A DNA stretch of 37,396 bases. Origin: an uncultured Prevotella sp. GTDB taxonomy: Bacteria; Bacteroidota; Bacteroidia; Bacteroidales; Bacteroidaceae. This document shows positions 1-6,999 of the stretch, one piece after another. The notes under the pieces are model-generated. The model searched no databases. It was not told the origin of the DNA and saw nothing but the letters and a program-made list of their open reading frames with translations. The DNA lies in assembly GCA_900556465.1 (NCBI GenBank), contig USPK01000009.1, positions 1-37,396 on the forward strand. Reading direction: 5' to 3'. The position numbers and the translations under genes are program-made. Every line of letters starts with the position of its first letter. Positions within the stretch are counted from its first letter, which is position 1.

Positions 1-33
1 GCAAAGCTACAACCAAACCTCAAGGTGTAAAAG

Positions 34-543
34 GTGCATTTGTCCGAATGCTTACGCACAATCGTTAAAATGCGTATAGGAAAGACACCACCGCGTGGAG
101 AGCAGGTATATTGGAGTAATGGTAAACATAATTGGGTTTCAATATCAGATATGGTTGAAGGAGGGACAATAAAAGCAGTAAAAGAAAAAGTGTCAGATAT
201 AGCTGTTAATGAAATCTTTAAGTGTTATCCAACTCCTAAAGGTAGTTTGCTTATGAGTTTCAAACTTACTGTAGGACGCACATCTATCTTAGGGGTAGAT
301 GCCTATCATAACGAAGCTATAATCACGATTGTGCCATATGCAGATGTTAATAATATATTTCGAGATTATCTGTTTTATATTCTCCCTACAATTTCTAATA
401 GTGGAGATTCTAAAGATGCTATAAAAGGAAAAACACTTAATAACAAAAGTCTAAATAATTTATTGATTCCTTTGCCGCCTTTACTTGAGCAGAAAAGAAT
501 TGTGACAAAAATAGAATTAGTAAATAGCAAGATTAAGGGCTAA
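34..543 (+). CDS. hsdS: Type I restriction specificity subunit (HsdS), half-gene fragment
   Basis: Encodes one target-recognition half of a type I restriction-modification specificity subunit. Residues near the start (LSECLRTIVKMRIGKTPPRG) match the beginning of a recognition domain, and the end (PLPPLLEQKRIVTKIE) matches the conserved EQ-x-RIV helix that closes such domains. At about 169 residues it is under half of a normal HsdS. The GTG start is only the first available one: a TAA at 28-30 closes the frame. Just upstream, another frame reads KPQG, which resembles the conserved 'PQGW' motif that precedes recognition domains, so a frameshift around 27-33 may separate the fragment from an upstream part. 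It meets the opposite hsdS gene tail to tail at an inverted repeat. Most likely a silent cassette or a broken HsdS; function as a separate protein is doubtful. Confidence 0.72.
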   Translation: MHLSECLRTIVKMRIGKTPPRGEQVYWSNGKHNWVSISDMVEGGTIKAVKEKVSDIAVNEIFKCYPTPKGSLLMSFKLTVGRTSILGVDAYHNEAIITIVPYADVNNIFRDYLFYILPTISNSGDSKDAIKGKTLNNKSLNNLLIPLPPLLEQKRIVTKIELVNSKIKG

Positions 544-561
544 TCAGCCCTTAATCTTGCT
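526..561. repeat. 16-bp perfect inverted repeat joining two convergent hsdS ends
   Basis: AGCAAGATTAAGGGCT at 526-541 is repeated inverted at 546-561 with a 4-base loop. It encodes the identical C-terminal SKIKG of both convergent hsdS reading frames, and both stop codons fall in it. It may be a recombination site of the hsdS shufflon, a shared transcription terminator, or both. The repeat is seen directly; the roles are inferred. Confidence 0.75.
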
Positions 562-1863
562 GTATATTTCATTGATTCTGTTCACAATTCTCATTTGCTC
601 TTGGTACGGTGGAATGCCGATAATAAGCGAATAGAATATCTCCTTGTTCAAGTGCGGAATGGCTGCACCTCGTTTCGATTTTCGTAATAGTTCCTTATAG
701 AATAGAATGAAATTCAGAACATACGGCAGATATACAACAGAGCTAACCCAAAGTTGCTTGAATGTGCTGCCCATATAGCCATCACAAGGTACAGTGAACA
801 CTTCGCCAGAGTTTTCTCCGTCAACAAGGATGATATTATCACCTTGTTTCACAAACCGCCCCTTTTGCAAGTAATCACCTGCACTTTTTCCACGCAGATA
901 TTTTGCATCAAGGCAAATACGCTGTCCATCTTTCTTCTCGCCATCAATAAGAGTGCAAATTGAGGATAGTCTTACAATAGACCAGCTGCTCGGAAAATCG
1001 TAATCGCATTCTATTTGAGCCATTTGGTTGTTTATCTGCTCATAATACTTGTTATCGTCACCTTTGAAGATAACGGAATCTGTCAAAGCAGACTTTTTCA
1101 GTTTGCCTTCTTTCACAAGTTTCTGTTTTTCTTGTTTGATTTGTTCAAGTAATTCTTGCGCTGTACCTTCTTCTACAATCTGTGGGATTAGTTTGCCTTG
1201 AATTGCCTCTTGAAGAATAGACTTCTTTAGTTTATCATTTATTGCAACATTCAGTTCATCCAAACTGCTCTGAACTTTACTATATTTTTCTACCTGTGGT
1301 AAGAGTTCACCTAACTTAGCGACAATTCTCTCTTGCTCAGAAAGAGGAGGAAATGGTAATAATAATCCTTTTAAACGGTTTGCTGAAAGTCCAGGCATTG
1401 CAGTTCCTACTGAGACTAAGTTATTGCTTTCTTTTAATAGGTAGATAAAGTGATACACGTATTCGCAGATACCATTTATACATGGGCGCAATCTGTGGAT
1501 ATGATTTTGAAGACAAATATCATAATCTTCATTCCAAATCGCAGAACGGCCGTAACCTGCACCTCCTTCGCAAACAAGCAAATCGCCTTTTGTTGCAGAG
1601 CAGGTTCTGATTTCCTCCTCTGTAAAATTCATAACTTTTACATTGTCGAGGACGAAATATCCCCAATATAGATTGGATGTAGTAATAAACTTCTGCGGTA
1701 TTCCATCGTTCTTGTTATTACCACTTTGCTGTTTTCCGCTTGTATGATTGAATATGTTACCGATGCGTGTCCATTCCCATCCTTGCGGAATTTCAAATGG
1801 TATCTCCTCGTCGATGCACTTCACCTCTCCTGTGGCAAGAAACTTCTCATAATAGGAACTCAA
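544..1863 (-). CDS. hsdS: Type I restriction specificity subunit (HsdS)
   Basis: Specificity subunit that would bind HsdM/HsdR and set the DNA target of a type I restriction-modification enzyme. The protein has 439 residues with two recognition domains: the first begins at EIPQGWEWTRIG (about residue 24) and ends at PPLSEQERIVAKL; a central conserved helical spacer follows (KKSILQEAIQGKLIPQ); the second begins near FPSSWSIVRLSS and ends with PPYQEQMRIVNRI. The N-terminus (YYEKFLATGEVKC) resembles the linker usually found in the middle of Bacteroidales HsdS proteins, so this copy may lack a conserved N-terminal arm. No hsdM or hsdR lies in the window. It runs opposite to the upstream hsdS fragment and diverges from a recombinase gene, the layout of a phase-variable locus in which this may be the silent or alternative copy. 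Confidence 0.88.
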   Translation of the reverse strand: MSSYYEKFLATGEVKCIDEEIPFEIPQGWEWTRIGNIFNHTSGKQQSGNNKNDGIPQKFITTSNLYWGYFVLDNVKVMNFTEEEIRTCSATKGDLLVCEGGAGYGRSAIWNEDYDICLQNHIHRLRPCINGICEYVYHFIYLLKESNNLVSVGTAMPGLSANRLKGLLLPFPPLSEQERIVAKLGELLPQVEKYSKVQSSLDELNVAINDKLKKSILQEAIQGKLIPQIVEEGTAQELLEQIKQEKQKLVKEGKLKKSALTDSVIFKGDDNKYYEQINNQMAQIECDYDFPSSWSIVRLSSICTLIDGEKKDGQRICLDAKYLRGKSAGDYLQKGRFVKQGDNIILVDGENSGEVFTVPCDGYMGSTFKQLWVSSVVYLPYVLNFILFYKELLRKSKRGAAIPHLNKEIFYSLIIGIPPYQEQMRIVNRINEIYSKIKG

Positions 1864-1883
1864 CGCATTTGGCTCCCCATCCT

Positions 1884-1921
1884 AATTTATTAGAGATAAC
1901 ATATTGTTTCACTAATAAATT
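1884..1921. repeat. 10-bp inverted repeat between hsdS and recombinase
   Basis: AATTTATTAG (1884-1893) and CTAATAAATT (1912-1921) form a perfect inverted repeat with an 18-base spacer in the short region between the divergent hsdS and recombinase genes. The spacing suits an operator or a recombinase core site. Role not known. Confidence 0.45.
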
Positions 1922-1926
1922 TGAAT

Positions 1927-2733
1927 ATGGAAATTAAAGATTTTGAGGAGTGTTTGCGCCAAAGCAATATGGCAGAAAACACCGTTTCGGCATACGTGTA
2001 TGCTGTAAAAGAGTTCTATTCCCGACACAAGGATTTAAACAAGAAGAACTTGTTGATTTACAAGACGTATCTTCTTGAAAAGTATAAGCCCAAGACGGTC
2101 AATCTCCGCATACAGGCAGTTAATAAGTATCTTGATATGTCGGGGAAGTCACGTTTACGACTAAAGTCTGTCAAGGTGCAACAACGCTCTTATTTGGAGA
2201 ATGTGATTAGCAATGCCGACTATACATTCTTGAAAAACAAACTGAAAAGGGAAGACAACCTTACGTGGTATTTCGTGGTACGTTTCCTTGCTGCTACAGG
2301 TGCACGTGTCAGTGAGCTTATACAGATGAAAGTGGAACACGTGATGGTCGGCTATTTCGACATTTACACCAAAGGCGGTAAGATTCGGCGTATCTACATT
2401 CCCAAGGCACTTCGAACGGAAGCTGTATCTTGGTTGCAAAAGGAAAAGCGGACAACAGGCTATCTTTTCCTTAATCGCTTCGGGAATCGAATTACGACAA
2501 GAGGTATAGCCCAACAACTGAAAAACTATGCTCAAAAATACGGATTGAATGAGAAAGTGGTTTATCCCCATTCGTTCCGGCATCGTTTCGCCAAGAATTT
2601 CCTTGAAAAGTTCAATGACATATCCTTATTGGCGGACTTGATGGGGCATGAGAGCATAGAAACAACTCGCATTTATTTGCGCCGTAGCAGTTCCGAGCAA
2701 CAGGCTATAGTGGACAAGGTCATTACTTGGTAA
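1927..2733 (+). CDS. Tyrosine recombinase of the hsdS locus
   Basis: A 268-residue XerC/D-type site-specific tyrosine recombinase. It has an N-terminal SAM-like core-binding domain (MEIKDFEECLRQ, about residues 1-85) and a C-terminal catalytic domain with the family residues: Arg in TGARVSEL, the HxxR motif in HSFRHRFAKNF, and the His and nucleophilic Tyr in LMGHESIETTRIYLRR. ATG at 1927 is preferred over the in-frame TTG at 1921. It sits beside hsdS copies in opposite orientations, which is where Bacteroidales and streptococcal invertases that shuffle hsdS recognition domains are found. It is therefore probably the shufflon enzyme rather than the element integrase, which lies at 7000-8232. 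The target sites were not proven. Confidence 0.88.
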   Translation: MEIKDFEECLRQSNMAENTVSAYVYAVKEFYSRHKDLNKKNLLIYKTYLLEKYKPKTVNLRIQAVNKYLDMSGKSRLRLKSVKVQQRSYLENVISNADYTFLKNKLKREDNLTWYFVVRFLAATGARVSELIQMKVEHVMVGYFDIYTKGGKIRRIYIPKALRTEAVSWLQKEKRTTGYLFLNRFGNRITTRGIAQQLKNYAQKYGLNEKVVYPHSFRHRFAKNFLEKFNDISLLADLMGHESIETTRIYLRRSSSEQQAIVDKVITW

Positions 2734-2754
2734 AGTTGTGGTGGCGTAATTTAT

Positions 2755-2789
2755 CAACAAAGGGATACTGCTGAAATATCCCTTTGTTG
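2755..2789. terminator. Bidirectional hairpin terminator
   Basis: A 13-bp perfect stem, CAACAAAGGGATA at 2755-2767 and its complement at 2777-2789, with a 9-base loop. It lies between the rightward recombinase (ends 2733) and the leftward mobilization operon (ends 2802), so it can end transcription from both sides. Confidence 0.7.
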
Positions 2790-2801
2790 TAGATAGAATA
2801 C

Positions 2802-3443
2802 TTATCTTCTTTGCTTGATTTTCTCCTGCATCAAGCTGTCGGAAACAGCCTTCAAGTTTCTGTCGTAACCGTCAGCCTCCTGCTGTAGCCATTCAATGGC
2901 TTCCTCGTTGCGATGGATGTCGAACACATCGTTCAGCCAAAGGATATTATTGGCATTGCATCCTCCCCATGAGCGGATGACACGGAACTTCAACGCATCG
3001 TCCGCATACTGACGCTTGGATTTCCAAAGCTCGATATTGCCCCAGACGGAAAGGCTGCACACGATACCCATGCCGACCAAAAGAGAAAACACCTTGCTCG
3101 ATTTGATGTCAAAGCTATGGCGGTGGATATGTTCCCGCGGCTCGGTATCCTGTTCTTCCAAACTTCGAGCAAACGAATCTTTCATGTTTCGCAACAGGTG
3201 CAAAATCCTGTTCGATGCGCAAACCTCCGCCTCCGCGAACTTGGTCAGCATGGCTTTGGTTTGTGCCTGATGCTCCTTTGCGGAACTCTCGAACAGCTCC
3301 TTTATGGGGTTCAAGTCCACCGCCTGAGGTTGTCCGCCTGACTGGTCATTTGCTACTTTTGGAGCGTCCTCCAACTTTCCGTTGATACCCTTGAGGTTAT
3401 TCTTGATGTCCTCGAAGAGTGCATATACTTCGTTATTATCCAT
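2802..3443 (-). CDS. Mobilization-operon accessory protein with one membrane segment
   Basis: A 213-residue protein that I cannot assign to a named family. The N-terminal half is hydrophilic and probably helical (ELFESSAKEHQAQTKAML). A single hydrophobic segment, SLLVGMGIVCSLSVWGNIEL, lies near residues 120-139, followed by a charged C-terminal part. It begins 2 bases after the relaxase gene, so it is the last gene of a MobC-relaxase-accessory operon; the same three-gene order is common in Bacteroides mobilizable elements. It may tether the relaxosome to the membrane or to a coupling protein; this is inference from position and topology. Confidence 0.75.
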   Translation of the reverse strand: MDNNEVYALFEDIKNNLKGINGKLEDAPKVANDQSGGQPQAVDLNPIKELFESSAKEHQAQTKAMLTKFAEAEVCASNRILHLLRNMKDSFARSLEEQDTEPREHIHRHSFDIKSSKVFSLLVGMGIVCSLSVWGNIELWKSKRQYADDALKFRVIRSWGGCNANNILWLNDVFDIHRNEEAIEWLQQEADGYDRNLKAVSDSLMQEKIKQRR

Positions 3444-3445
3444 AT

Positions 3446-4384
3446 TTAGAATCTTATTTTACGTTGTTTCTTTTTCTTGTTCTTACGTTTTAGTTGTTCC
3501 TCAAAATAGTTCTCTTCCGCCTGAGCGTTTGCGTTGTCCGGCATGAAAAGACCAATCGAACCGCTGTACAAATCATCGTTTCCCCTTGATTCAGGTTGAA
3601 ACGTGGGCAGTTCTTCATGACGCGAAGAGGGTGACATTTCCATTCGCTCGGTATGTCTGTTACGTTCCAATGCAGCTTCTATCTTGGAATAGCTGAACCG
3701 CCTGTCAATCTTGGAGCCGCTGAACGAATAGCCGTTCATGGTGAAAACTATACCCTGCACCTCGTCCGACTTGCCCTTGTACTTGAACTGAATTTCTACG
3801 CCTTGTTTCTTCAGATTTGCGGTAAGCATGTTCCAGTTTCCGCACCTTGAAACCTCCGATTTAAGGATGGAATAAAGCCCGTACTTGGTCTTGTCCGGCT
3901 CTTTCAGGCGGTGCTGCTTCACCTGCTCCTTGCCGCTGGCGAAATACAGGTTATATTTCTTCGTCAGTTCCTTGCAGATGCGTGAGCTGCGTATCCGCTC
4001 GTTGCGGTCACTGATAGTCCTGCCATTATTGGCTATGCGGTTGAACGCTATATGCACGTGCGGATGCTCCTTGTCGAGGTGGTGTACGATGAGTATCTGC
4101 GTGTCGGTTATCCCCATTTCTTTCAGGTATTCCAACGCTATTCCGGCCATTGTGCGGTCTGTCAGGCGGTGTTCATCTTCCTTATGAAAAGCCAACGAGG
4201 TGTGTCCGACAGGCTTCGTAACCTTTGGATTCATCTTTGATTGTGCATCGAAGCTCATGGCTATCGTATTCTTGTCCTCGACAAACAGACCGTCACAGAT
4301 AAGGATTTTAGCGTCCTTTTCCTTGTCAAGAATGTAGCTTACCACACCCTTGAAGTTACTTCCCTTGACAATTTTAGCTATCAT
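3446..4384 (-). CDS. Relaxase / mobilization nuclease
   Basis: Single-strand DNA nuclease that nicks oriT and starts transfer of the element. The 312-residue protein has the MOB relaxase core in its first 200 residues, with the metal-binding three-histidine motif in HHLDKEHPHVHIAFN (residues 101-115) and a likely catalytic Tyr near residue 18 (VSYILDK). The C-terminal third is charged and ends in a Lys/Arg-rich tail (KRKNKKKKQRKIRF), suited to DNA binding. Its ATG overlaps the MobC stop codon (ATGA), so the two are translationally coupled. It resembles the relaxase/mobilization nuclease domain family (PF03432) as in Bacteroides BmgA-type elements. Confidence 0.92.
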   Translation of the reverse strand: MIAKIVKGSNFKGVVSYILDKEKDAKILICDGLFVEDKNTIAMSFDAQSKMNPKVTKPVGHTSLAFHKEDEHRLTDRTMAGIALEYLKEMGITDTQILIVHHLDKEHPHVHIAFNRIANNGRTISDRNERIRSSRICKELTKKYNLYFASGKEQVKQHRLKEPDKTKYGLYSILKSEVSRCGNWNMLTANLKKQGVEIQFKYKGKSDEVQGIVFTMNGYSFSGSKIDRRFSYSKIEAALERNRHTERMEMSPSSRHEELPTFQPESRGNDDLYSGSIGLFMPDNANAQAEENYFEEQLKRKNKKKKQRKIRF

Positions 4385-4746
4385 AGAAGTAGCAGATTAA
4401 GTAGCTCCTCAATGCGTGCGACCAGTACACGGCATTCCAGTCTCACGGTGGCGAAGCCTGCCGCGTTCGCCTCATGCGCAAGTTGGTTGAGATTGTTCGC
4501 CATGCCGCAGAGTTGGCGGACATAGCCTGTATGCTCTGGCGTGAGCCGTTCCTTCACCTGCCCCTCCCTCATGCAACGGCGCAGGAACTCCCCGGCGGAT
4601 ATGCCTGCGTTCCGTGCCTTGCCTTTCAGCGTGTAGTAGTCCGATGTCGCCATCTTCACCGTGAGGCGGTATTTCAGCTTGTCTGCCGCTCCCTTCTTGG
4701 GGCGGCCTCCCTTGTTTCTGTTGCCAGTTTTCCGTTTCTGTTCCAT
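4381..4746 (-). CDS. MobC-like relaxosome accessory protein
   Basis: A 121-residue DNA-binding helper that opens or bends oriT for the relaxase. The N-terminus is strongly basic (MEQKRKTGNRNKGGRPKKG), followed by a ribbon-helix-helix-like part (YRLTVKMATSDYYTLKGKARNAG) and the MobC-type helical region (VRQLCGMANNLNQLAHEAN, about residues 75-95), matching the bacterial mobilisation family (PF05713). First gene of the mobilization operon, overlapping the relaxase by 4 bases. The candidate oriT lies directly upstream. Confidence 0.9.
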   Translation of the reverse strand: MEQKRKTGNRNKGGRPKKGAADKLKYRLTVKMATSDYYTLKGKARNAGISAGEFLRRCMREGQVKERLTPEHTGYVRQLCGMANNLNQLAHEANAAGFATVRLECRVLVARIEELLNLLLL

Positions 4747-4799
4747 TGATTTCTAATGATTAAAGTATGCATACATAATAGACCAACGGGATGTAGCTT

Positions 4800-4876
4800 C
4801 CACGGAGTTTCGGAGTGGGAGCAGGCGGTTTCGGTATGCCTGAAACACAAACTTGCTCCCCTCAAAACTCCGTTGG
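4800..4876. other. Candidate oriT: nested inverted repeats upstream of mobilization operon
   Basis: Three nested inverted repeats centre on about 4838: an outer pair (CCACGGAGTTT 4800-4810 with AAACTCCGTTGG 4865-4876, one bulge), a middle pair (GGGAGCAGG 4817-4825 with CTTGCTCCC 4852-4860, one mismatch) and an inner pair (GTTTC 4828-4832 with GAAAC 4842-4846). A 10-bp palindrome GTATGCATAC lies at 4765-4774 on the relaxase side. The position just before the MobC gene is typical of an origin of transfer. The nick site cannot be named from sequence alone. Confidence 0.6.
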
Positions 4877-4927
4877 ACAGGTTCAGGGTAACTCTGAATT
4901 GCACCCCGTCAATCCACTTCTTAACTC

Positions 4928-5359
4928 TCAGAGTTTACGCCATGCTTCGATGTCCTCCCCGTAGGTGTCAAGGTGCTGCCGGGCGATGTTCTCCACCAGT
5001 CCAGACACGCTCATCCGCCGTTCGCCGAACATACGAACGATACGGTCAAGGGCGTCGCGTGTGCTTCTGCTTAAGAATACGGGCTTGCGGTCTTCGATGG
5101 TCGGAATGGTAAGGAAGGCTTCCTTGTATTCCTCCAGCGATGCCCGGCGCTGTTTGCCGCTGATGCGGCGTACTACCTGCGGAGTTTCGTCCGTCGATTC
5201 CTGCACGGCTTCATCTGTTTTTCCCTGCACAGCTTCACTTGCCTGTTCCTGTGTGTCGGCAGGCTGGGGTTCCGGCTTCGGGGTTTCCATACTCGGCTTG
5301 CTGCCTAAAAAATCCTGCAATGCTGCATCCATACTTTGGCTGCTTAAATTCTTCTTCAT
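4928..5359 (-). CDS. DUF3408-like protein of mobile elements
   Basis: A 143-residue protein starting at MKKNLSSQSMDAALQDFLG; the frame is open further upstream, but this ATG fits a promoter about 60 bases before it. The N-terminal half is acidic and Pro/Gln/Glu-rich, probably disordered (residues 15-70). The C-terminal half (KPVFLSRSTRDALDRIVRMF and SVSGLVENIARQHLDTYGED) looks like the ribbon-helix-helix-type end of DUF3408 proteins, found in Bacteroides conjugative and mobilizable elements. Probably a DNA-binding transfer or maintenance factor; its exact job is not known. The stop codon lies in a small palindrome, AACTCT-C-AGAGTT (4923-4935). Confidence 0.75.
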   Translation of the reverse strand: MKKNLSSQSMDAALQDFLGSKPSMETPKPEPQPADTQEQASEAVQGKTDEAVQESTDETPQVVRRISGKQRRASLEEYKEAFLTIPTIEDRKPVFLSRSTRDALDRIVRMFGERRMSVSGLVENIARQHLDTYGEDIEAWRKL

Positions 5360-5409
5360 ACTTGTTTGAATTAAATGTTTAACAATGTTGGTCGTTGTGC
5401 GCACATTTG

Positions 5410-5456
5410 ACCGATTATCGGTTGCAAAGGAAACGCCTGTATTGCAGGCAGTCAAA
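5410..5456 (-). promoter_or_regulatory. Promoter and palindromic operator of the DUF3408-like gene
   Basis: On the minus strand TTTG (5453-5456) is followed after exactly 20 bases by TTCCTTTG (5425-5432), one base off the Bacteroidetes -7 consensus TAnnTTTG. A 13-base palindrome, ACCGAT-T-ATCGGT (5410-5422), covers the predicted start of transcription and could be an operator. The start codon is about 50-60 bases downstream. Confidence 0.5.
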
Positions 5457-5803
5457 CGAATGGATTGGCTGTGGCAACAATGTATGGTTTTGCACTTTAC
5501 ACATTGCCTGAACGGTTCAGACTGCGCCGTTTTGCCATTGTACATGAAACAGGCACTGGGAATTTTAAGGGCTTAAATGGAGTAGTCGGGACGGATTTAA
5601 GGAAATGCCCTTTGAGAATCCGAAAAACGCCACAGGCTACCACACCGATGCCAAATGCTGCCACGCAGATGCGAAGCGGTCGGATTATGCCAGACTTCAC
5701 TTTTCTTTGCATCACGGACGCTTGGAACAGCCGTTGCGGGTTCGGTGGATGACGCCACTCCCGACCATTTGCTGCCACAAGCTGCCACCTCATTGCAAAT
5801 CCA
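5457..5803. other. Intergenic region without recognizable gene
   Basis: About 350 bases between the leftward DUF3408-like gene and the rightward HTH genes. Short open frames exist here but have no start signal or family resemblance. I see nothing beyond the divergent promoters at its two edges. Confidence 0.5.
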
Positions 5804-5833
5804 TTGTTTCAAGCGGACAACGGCTTTACTTTG
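5804..5833 (+). promoter_or_regulatory. Candidate promoter of the excisionase-like genes
   Basis: TTG (5804-5806), a 19-base spacer, then TTACTTTG (5826-5833), one mismatch from TAnnTTTG. It would start transcription roughly 25 bases before the ATG at 5865. Confidence 0.4.
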
Positions 5834-5864
5834 CAGGCAAAAAGAAGAACAAACAATAAATATA

Positions 5865-6182
5865 ATGAGTATGGAAGTAGTAATCATTTCAAAAAGCAAG
5901 TATGAAGAAATGGTCGGCAAGCTCAACCGCCTGTCCGACCGGGTGAATGAAATCCTCCGTAAGAGGGAAGGGAAACGGCTCAGCCGTTGGATGGACAACC
6001 AAGAAGTCTGCCAACAGTTGCGCATCAGTCCGCGCACCTTGCAGACGCTCCGCGATAACGGCACACTGGCTTACTCGCAGATAGGACACAAGATTTTTTA
6101 TAAGCCGGAGGACGTGCAGCGCATCGTCCGACTTGTGGAGGACAGACGTAAGGATGTAGCCTATCGTGGCTGTAGCATCTAA
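5865..6182 (+). CDS. Excisionase-like helix-turn-helix protein
   Basis: A 105-residue protein (start MSMEVVIISKSKYEE) with a short N-terminal helix, probably coiled (KLNRLSDRVNEILRKREG), then a MerR/excisionase-type winged HTH (MDNQEVCQQLRISPRTLQTL, followed by LAYSQIGHKIFYKPEDVQRIV). This helix-turn-helix_17 type is typical of Bacteroides element excision or regulatory proteins. It is followed by a second protein of the same design, suggesting a tandem pair that controls excision or mobilization of this element. The first ATG is chosen because it follows a candidate promoter at 5804-5833. Confidence 0.82.
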   Translation: MSMEVVIISKSKYEEMVGKLNRLSDRVNEILRKREGKRLSRWMDNQEVCQQLRISPRTLQTLRDNGTLAYSQIGHKIFYKPEDVQRIVRLVEDRRKDVAYRGCSI

Positions 6183-6223
6183 TCAGACAATCGAAAGTAC
6201 AACCACTAAATCCACTGTAAATT

Positions 6224-6526
6224 ATGAACGACTTGATTCTTGCCGACCGTGAACTGGAGGTCGGCTTCATCGGAAAGCTGGATGCCTTGTTTGAAGGCAT
6301 CGAAAGAATGGACGCAAGCTGTAAGACTTCACCAAGTGATGAACAATTCCTGACGGACAAGGAAGTGTCGGCATGGCTCAAGGTGAGCCGACGTACCTTG
6401 CAGGACTACCGCAACAACGGAATGGTGTCCTACTACCAATTAGGTGGAAAAATTCTGTACAAGGAGTCCGACATCGAAAAGATGGTGATGAGCGGGTATC
6501 GGAACGCATACCGCTTGGAAACGTGA
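6224..6526 (+). CDS. Second excisionase-like helix-turn-helix protein
   Basis: A 100-residue paralogue of the preceding gene product. It has the same arrangement: an N-terminal helix, then FLTDKEVSAWLKVSRRTLQD (HTH) and MVSYYQLGGKILYKESDIEK (wing). It starts 41 bases after the preceding stop and probably forms an operon with it; a strong hairpin follows. Likely an excision or transcription regulator of the mobile element; target unknown. Confidence 0.82.
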   Translation: MNDLILADRELEVGFIGKLDALFEGIERMDASCKTSPSDEQFLTDKEVSAWLKVSRRTLQDYRNNGMVSYYQLGGKILYKESDIEKMVMSGYRNAYRLET

Positions 6527-6548
6527 TTTGATACATGCAAAAACTGAA

Positions 6549-6589
6549 TAAGCCGATGGCTGGGCAATTATCCTGCCGCCATCGGCTTA
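6549..6589. terminator. Hairpin terminator after the HTH gene pair
   Basis: TAAGCCGATGG (6549-6559) pairs with CCATCGGCTTA (6579-6589), an 11-bp perfect stem, followed on the plus strand by CTCTTTAT. It lies between the rightward HTH pair and the leftward RhuM-like gene and can serve both. Confidence 0.7.
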
Positions 6590-6619
6590 CTCTTTATAGA
6601 AAGGTCGTTTCGCTTTATC

Positions 6620-6994
6620 CTAACACGTGTATCGTGGATGGGCATTGGATAGCGAAAAGAACAAATGGATGGAATCTCCTCTATTGAAAGAACAGAGTTT
6701 GTCCATAATGAACCGCCGGAAAGCCATACTCTCCCTACTTCTCAACTTAAAGGAAACGGCTATCACCATTTCAAGGCTGTAGACATCGTAGTTTATCCCA
6801 TTGTCCTGCCTGATGTACCGCTTCGTTTCGCTTTCCAGTAATTCCATATTTTTGTAGATAGTGTGTATAGCCTTGCGTATGTCATAGCCGAACACATTGA
6901 ACGCATCGGACATTTCCTGCTGCGTCATCCAGACGGGAGTGGTCGGCATAGTGACCACCCCGTTTTCAGTGATTGTGATTATTCCTCTCTCCAT
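6620..6994 (-). CDS. RhuM-like N-terminal domain protein
   Basis: A 124-residue protein resembling the first half of RhuM-family proteins: VWMTQQEMSDAFNVFGYDIR (HTH-like), then NMELLESETKRYIRQDNG and DVYSLEMVIAVSFKLRSRES, followed by FRRFIMDKL. RhuM proteins are usually over 300 residues, so this is a short version that keeps only the DNA-binding-like part. It starts 5 bases after the integrase stop codon and is probably cotranscribed with it. Function unknown; a regulator of the integrase or of transfer is possible. Confidence 0.7.
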   Translation of the reverse strand: MERGIITITENGVVTMPTTPVWMTQQEMSDAFNVFGYDIRKAIHTIYKNMELLESETKRYIRQDNGINYDVYSLEMVIAVSFKLRSRESMAFRRFIMDKLCSFNRGDSIHLFFSLSNAHPRYTC

Positions 6995-6999
6995 AGTCC

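Noticed and set aside
1921..2733. Recombinase next to hsdS as the element integrase
   Set aside because: A separate, longer integrase lies beside tRNA-Phe at the element end; the small recombinase better fits hsdS inversion.
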